A DNA stretch of 64,000 nt from Sialis fuliginosa (GCA_961205875.1 OY540817.1:11443001-11507000), one strand, 5' to 3'. Counted from the first letter of the stretch, positions 45,527-57,639 are shown. Numbers and translations: made by a program. The notes: generated by a model not told the origin, from the sequence alone.

Positions 45527-46724
45527 TATTATTTTTTGTGTGTTTGTCTGGTAATTATTAAAAAAATATATATATATATATGTAGATATATATAATTTCG
45601 ACACATGCTACATGTTTTAAAATTAAATGAAGGCTTCTCCAAGAGAAACAGGAATAAAGTTCTATTCGAAAATTTTGGTAATTGTACTAGTAGAACGTAA
45701 AGTTAAAATTAAATTAATTCAAATTTCTTGGTAGATACACAATAATATTATGTAAATAAATATTAAGGACTCCTGGTTGCCTACGGTTACATAACCATAA
45801 TGCTCTTGATCCAAACTTGTACTTGGAAAATATTATTGTTATCAAAGCGGAACGAATTTAAAGTTAGTGACTTTGATGTAATAAAATCACAACATAAAAT
45901 TGTAGCAGCCGTTTGAGGAAACAAATGCAATATATGTAGCGACTATTCGCGGAAAATGTTACGGGTCAGGTCAACATAAAGTGCTTTTATACTTTATTCT
46001 GACATGAATTATAGATTATTCCTAGATAAGCTGGGGAGAATAGAAAAAAATATCCTGATATTTTTCATACAATTTTTGATTTATTTACTGATAATATTTT
46101 TAGATTTCTGTTGTTCTAGTTTTTGTAACCGACGTTTAGTTGTATGTTGCAGTGAACATTTAAAAAAAATTGTTCATTATGACACATAACATTAACATAT
46201 AATTTATATACAAATAATGCATTTTTCTATCTCTCCTTGCAAAAACGATTACAGACGGTCCTGAGCTAATGAAAGAAAATAAAATTTATCTGCCCCAATA
46301 ATCATAAATTCGGCATTTAGAAATCAATGTAATTTCATACTTATTTAAATAATTGTTCTGATATAAAATAATGTTTTGTTGAATTTTAATATAAATTCTA
46401 TTTACCTTTAAATGAATAATATTTACTTAATAATACAAATGACCTTTAAAACCTAAGCTACATGTACGTACATGTAATTAAAGCACTTATGATTTATGTA
46501 TGTTTTTGAAACGGTTATATAATTTCTATGATCTTGACCGGTCCGAGCACATTGGAACATAAAATTATTAGCAAACCGTGACGAATTTTAAACAAGTAAG
46601 TATTTTATATAAATTTGTATATAACAGGGGTTATTTTAGTGTATAGTTGTACCTTGTTTCTGCAGTTCTAAAAATGAAAACTGCAGTTGTAAAAGTCAAT
46701 TTTTGTAGTTGAAAATTATAAATG
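45527..46724. other. AT-rich stretch, nothing recognised
   Basis: An AT dinucleotide run lies at 45567-45581. The frame at 46004-46189 is hydrophobic and unsupported. Confidence 0.4.
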
Positions 46725-46905
46725 TAGAACAAAAAAAGGGTCATTGCAATTGGAATATTTATACAACAAAGAAGATAGATAAATACAGTTTAGATAAAGC
46801 AAAAAAAGGTCATTACAATTGAAACACATAAATATACTTCAAAAAAGGTACATCCAGTTGAAAAATTGTATGTAAAAAAAGGAAAATTATATATATTTAT
46901 ATATA
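46725..46905. repeat. Degenerate tandem repeat, AAAAAAGGTCATT units
   Basis: Three to four diverged units carry AAAAAAAGGGTCATTGCAA, AAAAAAAGGTCATTACAA, AAAAAAGGTACATCCAG and a partial AAAAAAAGG, about 35-70 bp apart, each followed by TTGAAA-like words. Confidence 0.45.
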
Positions 46906-47709
46906 ATTATACATAAATATTATTTAGAAAAAAATATTTTGTTCAATATTCTTCTACATTCTACATTTGTAGGCGAAATTTTACTTCTGCCATCTTAAAG
47001 TACTTCACATAAATATAAGTCATTAAAAATTTTAGGCCTTTCCTAATATTACTTATAATAATTACATCTGATGTGTTTTTTTTAATTGTCAATTACGAGG
47101 CGAGGCTCGTGTATTAGTGCCTCGTACCGATATAAATCATGGCGAAAATAAAAAAGATTCATGGAAAATCAAAGTGGATATTTCCATCAAAATCTCTGTA
47201 GTGATTTTTCAATAAATTTAAGTTTTAGGAAATACCAAGAAAAATCTTAAATTTATGTACATGGTAAAATTTCAAACAAATTTTACTGCAATATTAAACA
47301 TATTCAATTCAGCAAATATATTATTATGTACTATAATATTTCACAAAGCAAGATTCAGAAGCAGATAAAATTTATTACAGAAATATATAAGCTAGGCCAA
47401 GAAAATGCTCAAGCTTATTTCATGCCAGCTAGCGATCCAGTTAATCTCGATTTTCCGAGAATCATATTACGAAAATCGTGAAAATTTTATCACATACTCT
47501 CTACATGACAATAACATAATAACCTGGTACAACACCACGGCATGGAAATTCATATATTTTTTCCAATTTTCTCTGAAAATGTACATGTACACATTTACGA
47601 ATTTTATTATCTTCAAGAAATATGTTCTAAACGTCTAAAACGTAATATAATTCAGAAAAATTAATTCTTACAAATATACTTTAAATTGTATAAATTAAAT
47701 ATGTAAATA
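46906..47709. other. AT-rich stretch with a small palindrome
   Basis: At 47094-47128 TACGAGGC and GCCTCGTA frame a 19-bp centre, a possible tiny inverted repeat. The frame 47405-47638 is not supported. Confidence 0.4.
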
Positions 47710-47978
47710 TAAGGTACTGGTACCAGTCTTGGTCCCTTTAAGAGCAAGATATACTGTTTTTTGGGATTAGTGGACTTCTTTTACACTAATAATTAGTTTA
47801 AATGTCCACCATTTTGATATCCATTGACTTATTGTCATCAAATTAAGCTATTTTAAAGTTAAGTATCTATAGATTATGATTCAGTAATGGCATATCAATA
47901 AATATTTATAATTCAGTACAATTAATTAAACAAAAATCCAAGACGGGGGTATCATCCAAAACTGATGCCAGTAACGTA
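47710..47978 (+). mobile_element. GGTACTGG MITE, copy 6 (internally deleted)
   Basis: It starts AAGGTACTGGTACCAGTC and ends AACTGATGCCAGTAACGT, but is only about 269 bp. About 280 bp of the middle are gone: the sequence jumps from the left block (GAGCAAGATATACTG) to TAATTAGTTTAAATGTCCAC in the right block. Confidence 0.85.
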
Positions 47979-49519
47979 TATATATTTTAAATTAATTATT
48001 TTTATATTTTTAGATACATTTAGGTACACTTTTTTATATTTTTTTATATTTTTACGTTAGTGTTAAGAAATGTATTGATTTTGGTCGAAAAATAGCAGTA
48101 CCTACTCGATTTTTATGAATATTTTTTTTTTTGAAAAAAATTGATTTATCTGTCCGGTGAACTAACAGAATGATCTTAAAAACAGCTGTATGAAAAAATA
48201 TGAAATTGATTTATAAATAAATTGTTTTTATCGGTAAACGGATACTTTTTTTGTTAAAAATTGAAACGTTAAGTCTTGTCCCAAATTGAAACTTCTCAAT
48301 AATAAAAAAACTAAAATATTGACCTGTGCCAATGATCTCATAAACGACTAAATAAAAAAAAATGATACGATTTCTTGCATATCAGTTAGATGAAAAATGA
48401 TTTGTGTCATTTAATCTACCTAAAATAAATTCTCGAACAACTAATCGCGTCTTTTTTTGCTGAGTATTAAGATAATATATTCATTTGTAGGTATTTTATT
48501 TAAATTAAGGTGTTGAAAAGTATTATTTTTGATAAATGTTTTTCTACTTTTTTACCACGTAACAATGAAACCGAGGCGAAACGTCTGTTACAAAAACCAA
48601 GAAGTGACACTATATTAATATCATATGCTCCAATTAATTTTAATTATATTTTCAAAAAAGTTCGTCAAAATAACTTTGCAAATTTTAAATATGCAATTTT
48701 TTCTGAATATTAACATTATCTATAATATTTTATAACTTATTCGAAAAAATACTACCAACTGATTCAGATAGAATATTTTGAAATATACAAATTCAATAAT
48801 ATTATGTGTAATTTCCACAAAAAACGAATCGTTCATAAGTTATTTACACAAATAAAGCGCAAGAAACGATTTTCTTGCAACGCATCAGATTTCACCCCTT
48901 TTTTCTCGCGTGCGAACTATAACATTTAGAGCAAACATATATGTTTTTTACCTTTCTTATATAAGAATTTTATTGTTTACAATTTTCGTATATATCTTTT
49001 TTTTTGTCCGATGCACCGTTTACTATAAAATTTGTGAAAAACTCAATCTTAAGGGAGGAAACTACCCTAACACTCCAGATTTTAGTTGTTTTTTTTCTGT
49101 AAAATTCACAAGTATTTACACTATGATAAATATCAAAATGTTATCTTCTATTTCAAGTAAGTACATACATTTAAATATAGTTAAAAGTGATACTTTAAAT
49201 ACTTTTGATTGGTAATTGATACTTCAAGTACTTTCACTTATTGTAAATATTTGGACAGACGTTTGCAGATATAATCGTTTGAACTTCTGAATGTACTATC
49301 GCCTTCAGAAGTCGTCTGCTACCGTAAAGGCCAGAATCGCTTACAACAGATTAAAAAATAGAAAGACAAACTTCATCGGTTATCTTTTTCTAGGGCGGAG
49401 TTTGTATATTTATATCATTTTAAATAAAAACAGAAATATACGTCCATTTCATTCATTCATTTTATATCAAGTTTAACTTATTTAAATACTAAAATTCGGA
49501 ATATCAAATATTTATTGCC
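47979..49519. other. AT-rich stretch, unsupported frames
   Basis: Open frames at 48510-48713 and 48910-49215 (101 codons, hydrophobic N-terminal half) have no splice signals, homology or GC shift that I can see. The latter might be tested as a small membrane protein. Confidence 0.35.
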
Positions 49520-49705
49520 ACAAAATTTATAAACGAAGAGTAATTCTTTTTCTAGCAAATGAGTTTCAAAATATCTGTCTTTGTTTGGTACATGGAGAAA
49601 TAATTTAAATATTATAATAATCAAATGGGAGGAGCCTATCTAAGTTTGTGATAAGCGAATATGAATGAAAACTGGAAGACCACTTCTGCATGCGACTCTA
49701 CCTAA
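49520..49705 (-). repeat. Dispersed repeat B, copy 2
   Basis: Reverse complement of 5395-5565 at close to 90 percent by eye (shared CAAATGAGTTTCAAAATATC, TTTGTTTGGTACATGGAGAA, TTTGTGATAAGCGAATATGA). Confidence 0.8.
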
Positions 49706-49859
49706 CATCTAACTACAATTTGGAATGTATAAATACAAAGAAATAAAATACGCGAATGTTTAAAAAAATCAAACAAAAACCAACTATAACAAAATACACT
49801 TGAACTTTTTTCAAACCTAGACGAAATTATCTCTTATCATTAAAAACACGCGAACTCAT

Positions 49860-50030
49860 TAATTCAACAAAAAAAACAACAAAACACGATCTCCGCGATG
49901 ACAAATATACGTCTCTCAACCTGTTACAAACCGAGTTGTAGCGGGGTTAAGTTCAAGAACGCAAGAAAACGCTCAATTAATATTCCAATTCGCAATATCG
50001 CACGTACGGATTCAGGTTGTGCGACCAAAC
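49860..50030 (-). promoter_or_regulatory. GC- and CpG-richer patch, possible minus-strand promoter
   Basis: A 150-bp patch carries several CpG-containing words (GATCTCCGCGATGAC; GTAGCGGGG; ATCGCACGTACGGATT) and no long frame, in a background poor in CpG. It lies upstream, for the minus strand, of the terminal exon at 44106-44289. This is weak inference only. Confidence 0.2.
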
Positions 50031-50085
50031 AAAAACTCATTTAAGGTTCAAATAAGTTTAAATGTTTTTTTTGCTCACCCTTGCG

Positions 50086-50340
50086 CAGTGGCGTATCTGG
50101 ATTATTATCAAGTTATAAATATTTTTTTAAATAAAAAGGTTGTATTTTTTCAGATGTTACATCGAATATTTTTACAATGATTCTTATACAATATTTGACA
50201 GTATTTAGTTATTTTTCGAGACGAGATTTTCATCGGTTTCAATCTGGAAACGAGATTGAGGCTGAGACGAGATTGCTTTAATTTTAACAAGACGAAATTG
50301 GTGTAAATTCGGACGAGATGAAACGATATTACCAATATTT
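50086..50340. mobile_element. hAT-like start plus GAGACGAGA iterons
   Basis: CAGTGGCGTATCTGGATTAT at 50086 is a typical hAT start with no partner. From 50205 the words GAGACGAGATT, AACGAGATTGAG, GAGACGAGATTGC, AAGACGAAATT and GGACGAGATGAAACG follow. The same word type, inverted (GTCTCGTCT), fills 56165-56420, and weaker forms occur at 60125-60180. It may be one family with iterons. Confidence 0.45.
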
Positions 50341-50398
50341 ACAAATTTCTTCGAGAGTCTTAGTTTTTCAAAATTTTTAATAAATATAAACTTACTAA

Positions 50399-51008
50399 TT
50401 AAGGAGAAAAGTCACTGTGACGAAAAAAAACGATTTTTTATGTATTCTTTTAAAGTATACATATTCAAAAATATGTAAACAAACAATTAAGTTAAAATTT
50501 CGAAAATTGCTTGAGTTACAGTCAATTTAGTGAGAGCAGATAGCGTGGTCGCTTATGACCCTCAGAAAACTTTAAACGTGTTTTTCTCAAAACGACTTTT
50601 TTAGACCTTGTCCCAGCGATTCCTCAAAGACTAATGAACCGATTGAAACAATTTGTTTTGTAAATTTTCGTAATCGCAATAGCTAAATCTGTGCGTACCT
50701 GATTTTTGATATTTTGAAAATCACTATTTTTTAAAACCGCTTTAAATTCAAAAAAGGTGTTAAAAATGAAAAAAAATTAAAACCGTCGCCATTTTGTGAA
50801 AAAAAAATATAAAAAACGGCTACGAGTAACTATAGCTACATTCATATAACCATCCCGAAATTTCGATGAGACAATTTTAAATTCACATCGAGGCTCATAA
50901 CTTTGTAAATATTTAATATTTTTCAATAAAAAATGATATTGAATGTTGAATAAAAAATTCCCAAACATTAACAATTTTTTTACCCATCTCGGTGACTTCC
51001 CCCCTTAA
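50399..51008. mobile_element. TTAA-flanked element, copy 3 (610 bp)
   Basis: TTAA lies on both sides. The left end is GGAGAAAAGTCACTGTGACG and the right end, from the other strand, GGGGGGAAGTCACCGAGATG. The block AAACTTTAAACGTGTTTTTC then TCAAAACGAC is shared with 13890 and 35396. The element's flanks cut into neither dispersed repeat A nor B. Confidence 0.8.
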
Positions 51009-51547
51009 TTATAAAATAACTTCCTAGTCCATCATTACTTAAGTCACAATAAGTCTAACTAAATCATATAAAACATTTGTATCTATAAATATTATTAAAT
51101 ATATATTCAATAGCAAAATTGCAATTTTCTTCACGCCGCCCCTGTCTAAAAGTCACAACTTACAATTCGGACCGGCCATTGTATTCCAATAAAGCGATTG
51201 TTGTTATTTGCTCCAAAGATAAAGTGCACTGAATACCATTATCAACTTGTTTATGTTTGTTTGTATTCTATCTATGGACAGAACTAAATACTGTTTGACG
51301 CATTGTCATTATGCACAACTTACTTTAATCTAATAAAGTCAACTGCTTTTACGGCACAACAATAGTATTGTGGAGTAATTAAGCCAATAGGTTAAAACAA
51401 TTGGACGACATTATCTATTCGATGACCTACAGATTTACTTATGTTAGTTCATTGTAATATGTCAAGTATCTAGTTGACTTAATTGTATAATTTGAATATC
51501 AAATCAATGCGTTTTTACTTAAATGTTCTGATAGAAATGAAAATATT
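51009..51547. other. AT-rich stretch, nothing recognised
   Basis: No supported feature. Confidence 0.45.
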
Positions 51548-51855
51548 GTAATACCGTCGAAAAATCGTGTCCGAGATAAGAGCAGATTCTGATTGTACTA
51601 CCTTCAAAGTTTAAAGAAAAGTTAATTCCCGCATGGCGGCTGTGCGTGTATCTGGATGTAGAATTTTTTTCGTTCACGATAACTACTGTAATCTACTGCA
51701 TCGATCTGAATTATTTTTGGGGAAAATGGTTATCTCAGTGGGTACTCCAGACCTATTGATTTTGGTGCTAATCGTATTAGAGGTTTTGGAAATATTCGAA
51801 ATTTTGAAACTTTTATCGTCTAAAAAATAAATGTTGCGAGTATTATCTCACTAAT
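51548..51855 (-). repeat. Dispersed repeat A, copy 2
   Basis: Reverse complement of 3186-3510 (shared TCCGAGATAAGAGCAGATTC, ACTCCAGACCTATTGATTTT, GCGAGTATTATCTCACTAAT). The 65-codon frame in it (51633-51830) has no counterpart in copy 1 and is not a gene. Confidence 0.75.
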
Positions 51856-52731
51856 TTTGATAAGACTTGGTACATTTTCAGTTCAACCTAAATCAAGGAA
51901 ATCCATATTCATATCCGAAACATGTGTTATATCCCTAATAATATACAGTCTAATTCTAGGATCTAAGAACTTCCAACTGAGAATTCATTTTCGAGTATAT
52001 GCAGACTTTCGGAATGAACAGACAAACAAAAATTCTAAAAACTATCAGAATAGATTATATTGTTTGTAAAAAGATACGACTTAAAAAGCCTAAATATCAA
52101 CATTGTATAGAACCTACAGGTAAGGTTTTACAATTTGAAAATCATACAATAGTAGCTTGTTATTTTAATCGATATACAAAACTTTCGTAAAGTTTAAAAA
52201 CAAAACAATAGACTATTTTTAGTACAAATAACTATAAACTAACAAAATAAGACAAATATTTTTTTATAATGTTCACAAAAACACAACACCAACTAAAAAC
52301 AATTTGTTGCTGTTATTTTTAATGTTCCAAATTCCGTTTTTTGTGTGTTTCGATTACAATATTAATGCAAAACAACCGAGCATTGTATGACGTTCAAATC
52401 AAATAATCATAAACATTATTTCCACGCAAAATGCTCGCGGTATGTGTAATAAAAACATCATAAAAAATACAAAACACATGATATAGTTATTCAAATTTGC
52501 GGATTAAATTACCATCGTTATATGAATATGTTTTAATTTGAAAATTTTCCAAACATTCAACTTTATTAATTTGTTCATTAAAATTTTGATTACGCTTGAT
52601 AATCCCAACGACATTTATTAGCAGCCTAAATGAAAAACATAGATTAAATCCAAAATTTATGTTTATAGTCAATGGTCTGTAGAAAATCATATTCGATATT
52701 TCACCCACTTAAAATTAAATAAACAGTATAA
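51856..52731. other. Unassigned stretch with several modest frames
   Basis: Frames at 51857-52069, 51999-52190 (part: KKIRLKKPKYQHCIEPTGKV) and, on the minus strand, 52487-52708 (part: NEQINKVECLENFQIKTYS) have non-repetitive composition but no splice or promoter support and no family I recognise. Confidence 0.3.
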
Positions 52732-53063
52732 TGTCCGGTATTATAAAGGAGCTAGCAAAATTTGCTTGCTAGCAAGCACTTTCAAATGGGGTATTAATTC
52801 TGTACTAGTATCTATGGATTAGTTATAGAATTTAGAGCAGTGACACTTCAACTAATTGTAACACAGTTGGCATCTTTCACCGTACAATATAATTTTCGTA
52901 ATATCACCACTGTTTTAATACAGTTGGTATTTACCTACAAAGCGTGCGCGAAACTTATCAAAGTCTTCCACAAACTCCAAAAGAACTATCATATAAGTTT
53001 GATATTTCATTTGAAAGTGCTTGCTACCTAGCAAATTTGCTAACTCCTTTATAATACCGGACA
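52732..53063. mobile_element. TAA-flanked, Harbinger-like MITE (332 bp)
   Basis: TAA lies on both sides (52729-52731 and 53064-53066). The terminal inverted repeats of about 55 bp start TGTCCGGTATTATAAAGGAG on each side and run into GCTAG/TTAGCAAA...GCAAGCACTTTCAAATG. A three-base TWA target is typical of PIF/Harbinger. This is the best-preserved copy of the family. Confidence 0.9.
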
Positions 53064-53066
53064 TAA

Positions 53067-54735
53067 GTTAACTTTAATAATATTTAAAACTACGAAAATA
53101 TAACTGGATCATTCTTATTGTTAGTCAACTGTATCAGAGAAAAATACTAGGTATATTTACGGATTTTCATAATATTCTATAATTTTTGTTACTTGCTCAA
53201 ATAATATAAGTTTCATCACTTCACAAAATTTTGCGTTTTTTGAAAACTATGCGTATTTTAGTTTTTTTGGGAAAAGATATGCATTTAAATAATAATTTCT
53301 CTCTCCGGATGTACTTATTGTAGCAAATTGAATTATTTTAGTTTTTTTAATAAAAAAACGATCATTTTGGATATTTTGTTTGTTTTTAAGTAAAACATTT
53401 TTTTTTTATTTGAAGATGTAGTCGGGTGTTTAAAAATCTTTAAAAAAAATCACAAATATTGCTAATAGTATTCTCTATCATTTCTGCAAATTTTAAAAAC
53501 ATATTTATAACGACTTCAAAAAAATACTTTTAAGGTATTGGTAAATAGATTTAGAAATAAATTAATCCTACAAGAGGTTTCAAACTGTGTGTTTTATATA
53601 TCTACGAAGGTATTTAAATGCAGAATATATTTATGTATGTAAATTCTCAAAAATTCTTAAAATTGTAGATGCTAAATATTATTTACTTATGAAAGTGGTC
53701 TTCCTTGCAGAAAAATTAAATTAAAACAATTAGACCAACAAATTTTAATAATGTTTTAATTTTCTTTTCTTCATTCGTTTTAAAAATATTCAACAAAAAA
53801 AGTAATAATAAATTTATTACATGCAATTTTATCTTATATCAAATTATAATAATTATGAAAATAACAGAATTTAAAATAATAGGTACACAACAGGTATTAC
53901 ATAAACATAAATGTAGACCATAGATGCCGTTATTATTTAAATAAGTAGGCTAAAGTATTAATAAAACTGTCACCATCAATACGAAGTCACTAATGTTTAT
54001 AAATTAATAATGGACTTTAATTTACATAATATGTAGAATTGTAAATATATAGAAACTATTTGTATGCAGTAATCGTAAAAAAATCATGTTAATATATAAT
54101 TTACAGCGTAATAATAATATCGAAGGCATACTTATGTTAATATAAAATCAATCAAAATTTACATATGTACATATTTAACAATCAAACTATAAAACTACAC
54201 TGAAAAAAATGGATACAAATAACTCAAATTATTTGAATCATATTGACTGAAAGCAAGTAAATTTTTTACATGAACGTTGTGTCTAAAAACCCAGTTATTT
54301 ATAGGAACCTATTTGATCCAAATAGCCTAATTTTTGATACAAATTAATGTTATTTTATTCAAGACAATAATTCTTTGAATTGATGTATTTAATGATTTTA
54401 GACTAAAATATTTACTAACAAGGAGACCCCATTCTGCGTTACTAACTTTAAGCATTGGCATATGTTGTGGCATTTGAGGGAACCCTAGTACATTCCTCTC
54501 ATGCATTCAAAACCGGCGAATGAGTTTCGAATTGAAGCGTTTCTGATTTGAGCTCAAAATTGGAAAAAATTGATTATTTCATAAAGTTTTTGGAGTTATA
54601 ATGCTAATTAAAATATTGTTTTATGTCTTAGAACTTCTTTTCTTAACCTCATTCAGTCATTTAAATATTTTACATCAATAAAAAAGTATAGTCTTGAGTA
54701 AAAACCCGTTTAAAGTGGAAAAAAATGAACGAAAA
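53067..54735. other. AT-rich stretch, nothing recognised
   Basis: A patch at 54420-54545 (GAGACCCCATTCTGCG ... AAAACCGGCGAATGAG) is GC-richer, but no frame or repeat partner was found. Confidence 0.4.
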
Positions 54736-54737
54736 TG

Positions 54738-54845
54738 AGAAAAAAGTCGATCCAATCACGCTTCGATACAGTATTTACTATACTAAATATTTAACTGGAG
54801 CGAGACCAGATCGGGACCGGCACAATAGTGTGGATCGACCCTTAT
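54738..54845 (-). repeat. Partial copy of the GGTCGATCC element
   Basis: Reverse complement of about 108 bp of the left part of 33455-33770 (shared GGGTCGATCCACACTATTG, GGTCTCGCTCCAGT, CTGTATCGAAGCGTGA). It ends inside the element with a second AGTCGATCCAAT word. Confidence 0.7.
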
Positions 54846-55299
54846 GGGTCCAATGATTATATAAAACTTATTTTAACTCTATAACTCCAAACTTTGCTTG
54901 TTAAACTTGAGTTGTAAATGGGAGTGAGATTTGAAGAGAGGATACCATAACTTGACTGTTCTAAGAGCACTAAACGTATTTAATCTGGTCCTGCATCAAT
55001 TATATACCTGTATCAAATATTGGAATAGTTTAATTCTAAATTATTCAAATTGAATATCAATAAAACAAAATGTAAATTTAATCTAAAAACTGACCACACT
55101 ATTATGTAATCGTTTTGCAATGTAATGAAAATTGACATCCTAGTGGACATTAATTAAATAATCCACCAGCATTCAAACCAGATCATCGTCACAGAAATTT
55201 AAGAGTATTTATGAGAGGGGGGGGACGCTCTGATAACGACTTTGAACGCAAATATATCGTGGCTGAAGGGTTAAAATCAAAAGGTCATAAAAATTTTTT
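54846..55299. other. Unassigned stretch with a G-run
   Basis: A run of 8 G lies at about 55217-55224. No gene or repeat partner was found. Confidence 0.4.
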
Positions 55300-55525
55300 G
55301 TTGTAATTTAGGATAGGTACCTATCTAAAGATACCCCACTTAATGGATTAAGTGAAAAAAAATTTTGAATATACTTTTTTTTCAGAAATCATTTCTGTTT
55401 TTTCTTCGTCCGTATACTAATTTTCATCTTAATCGGTATAAAATTTATATAGACAGAAAGACAGACTTACGAACGGACAGAGCAAAACTATAAGGGTTCC
55501 TATTTTTCTACAGAACCCCTAAAAA
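55300..55525 (+). repeat. Retroelement-like tail
   Basis: GATACCCCACTTAATGGATT at 55331 matches a piece nested in the hAT element at 41524. AGACAGAAAGACAGACTTAC and AACTATAAGGGTTCC...AGAACCCCTAAAAA are words of a common insect repeat tail. Confidence 0.6.
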
Positions 55526-55534
55526 TGAAGGGTA

Positions 55535-55720
55535 TTGAAAGTTACATACTTTAAAATACAAAATATAGGATACCGCATTAAAAACTTGAGTTTATTCAAA
55601 GTTTGTAGTTTTTAATGGACACTCTGTATCTGTATAAATCAATTAAGTTCTACATCATGGTGCCTATAGCTATTACCATACTAAAACACAAGAATAGATC
55701 TCCAAAATTAAGCTCAACTT
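55535..55720 (-). repeat. Dispersed repeat C, copy 2
   Basis: Reverse complement of 30990-31150 (shared TACTTTAAAATACAAAATA, TTTTTAATGGACA, GATCTCCAAAATTAAGCTC). Confidence 0.65.
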
Positions 55721-56164
55721 TTTTTTTAATATAATGTCCAAAACGTTTTTTTTTATCTTGATCAGGTTTTAGGTATATAGTATTTGTTATAGCTTACTGT
55801 ATGTATTGTCAATCAATGCCAATAAATGATTATAAAAAAACAAGTTTTGTAAAGGCATTTTCTTGAAACATTAATATTTACAGATGAGAAAATACTTGCA
55901 GGATATTGGCCGTTGTGTATATATTTTTCAGACAGACATCAAGCTCCGAGATTGTATGTATGCACATTGAACAGATCTCACCTTGGGCTAAGAGGGGGGG
56001 GGGGATCTCTCTGTAAGGGGTGAAGGTAAGAAGGAACAAATGTAGACATGTCACTGATATCAGTTTTGTGGATTCGATTTTCTTTTAGTTCCCTATACTC
56101 ACGTTATATTGGGCACGTATTCAGGATATATCCTTGAATATCGAAGTTTCCTATTTACATATTT
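55721..56164. other. Unassigned stretch with a G-run
   Basis: A run of 11 G lies at about 55994-56004. No gene. Confidence 0.4.
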
Positions 56165-56420
56165 TAAAGCTTTTAGGAGAGCTTCACACGAGGCAAGACG
56201 GGACAATAATTAGGTGAGTCTCGTCTTGATCTCATTTCGTGAAAAAATGAGCAATCACGTTTCAGTCTCGTTTCATGAAAATTTAATTCAGTCTCGTCTC
56301 ACCTTCGTTTCAATTTTTACATGAAAACGATGGTAGCGACACCATCGGTGGTAAAAATCGAAACTAACACAATCGGGTCAAGGGTAGTAAGAAAAAAATT
56401 ATTTTAGCTGCGGTAAAACG
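56165..56420. repeat. Array of GTCTCGTCT / GTCTCGTTT words
   Basis: GAGTCTCGTCTTGATCTCAT, CAGTCTCGTTTCATGAAAA and CAGTCTCGTCTCACC recur within 120 bp, followed by GCGACACCATCGGTGG. It is the inverted counterpart of the GAGACGAGA words at 50205-50330. Confidence 0.5.
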
Positions 56421-57639
56421 GTTAAAAGGGGTGAAATAACTATACAAAATTTGAATTCGATACGATTTTATCACTTGAAAAGGTTCCCTTGTTAGTACCT
56501 ATTTGTATATTTCATCAACGTTTTCTCCTATATTATAATTAATTTTTTAACATTTATAATATACATATATTCGTAATACTACAAGTTTGATAAAAGATGT
56601 AAAAATACATATTAATACATATAAATACCTACTAACAAAAAAAAAACAAAAAAATAATGTATTGATATTGATAAAAAAAAATTACAGTGTGAATGAACTT
56701 ACGTATGTTTATATTTATATGAATTATTTTGTTTTATTTGATATAGAATGTTATAAATACTTTAAATTCCGCCGACGCGTTAATTTTAGATACTTCAGTT
56801 AAGAGTTGCCAATAATTATGTCTTTTACTTAGCAGTAAGAAAACGATTACCGACTTCTAAAAATACATTCACACAGATGGTGTATAAATATTATTGAACT
56901 TCTATTTCTCATTAAAAAAATATGTTTCATTAAATTATTAAAAAGTTAACAATGAATCAACCCAATAGCAATTAGAGAGCGTCAATTTACATAAGACTTT
57001 AAGGGGTGGTGGTTGTAAAGCTTTACGAATCCTTACGTTTTACTTGAAAATTGTATAGAATATTTTTGTAAAGAAAATACAGTAAAAATAAAATTATTTA
57101 TTTACACTTCCATACTCTATTATAATAAACACAGCAGTCGAACGAAACTCTACATTTTAGGCGTATTTCAATAACTATTGATAGTACATCATTATTAAAA
57201 AATTTGCTTTGTTCGAAATTTTATCAGCTTTAAGATTTATAAAACCTATTTTATCCTAAAACTGGTAGTTCCAGTGTTATTCCCTAATAACTGATTTTAG
57301 ACAGCTTTTTAAGCCCCTAGAAAGTTATGAACCCCCTCCGAAGGGGGGGGAGGAATTATCGCCACGTTCTATACATCAAAATCTACCAATTTCTTCAAAA
57401 AAGTGTACTCCGTCATTTTTTTCTAGCGCCACCCCTATACAAAAAGTAAAGTAAGAATTTTGAAAATATGCAAAAACATTTGTCTATTTTTTTATCTAAA
57501 CATCCTGTATATGACATTCTATGTATATTATTGAGATAAAATAAGAATCACATACCTACAAACTGATTTTAATCAATTTATATTTAATAAGAACCTCGGC
57601 TGTTATAATTGTATACTTGAATTAATATATTTCATCAAT
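56421..57639. other. AT-rich stretch, one GC hairpin
   Basis: At 57332-57353 CCCCCTCC and GGGGGGGG form a small hairpin. The frame 56587-56802 is Lys/Asn/Tyr-rich and unsupported. Confidence 0.4.

Noticed and set aside
48910..49215. 101-codon frame as a membrane protein gene
   Set aside because: No promoter, splice or family evidence. The hydrophobic part is what T-rich DNA encodes by chance.
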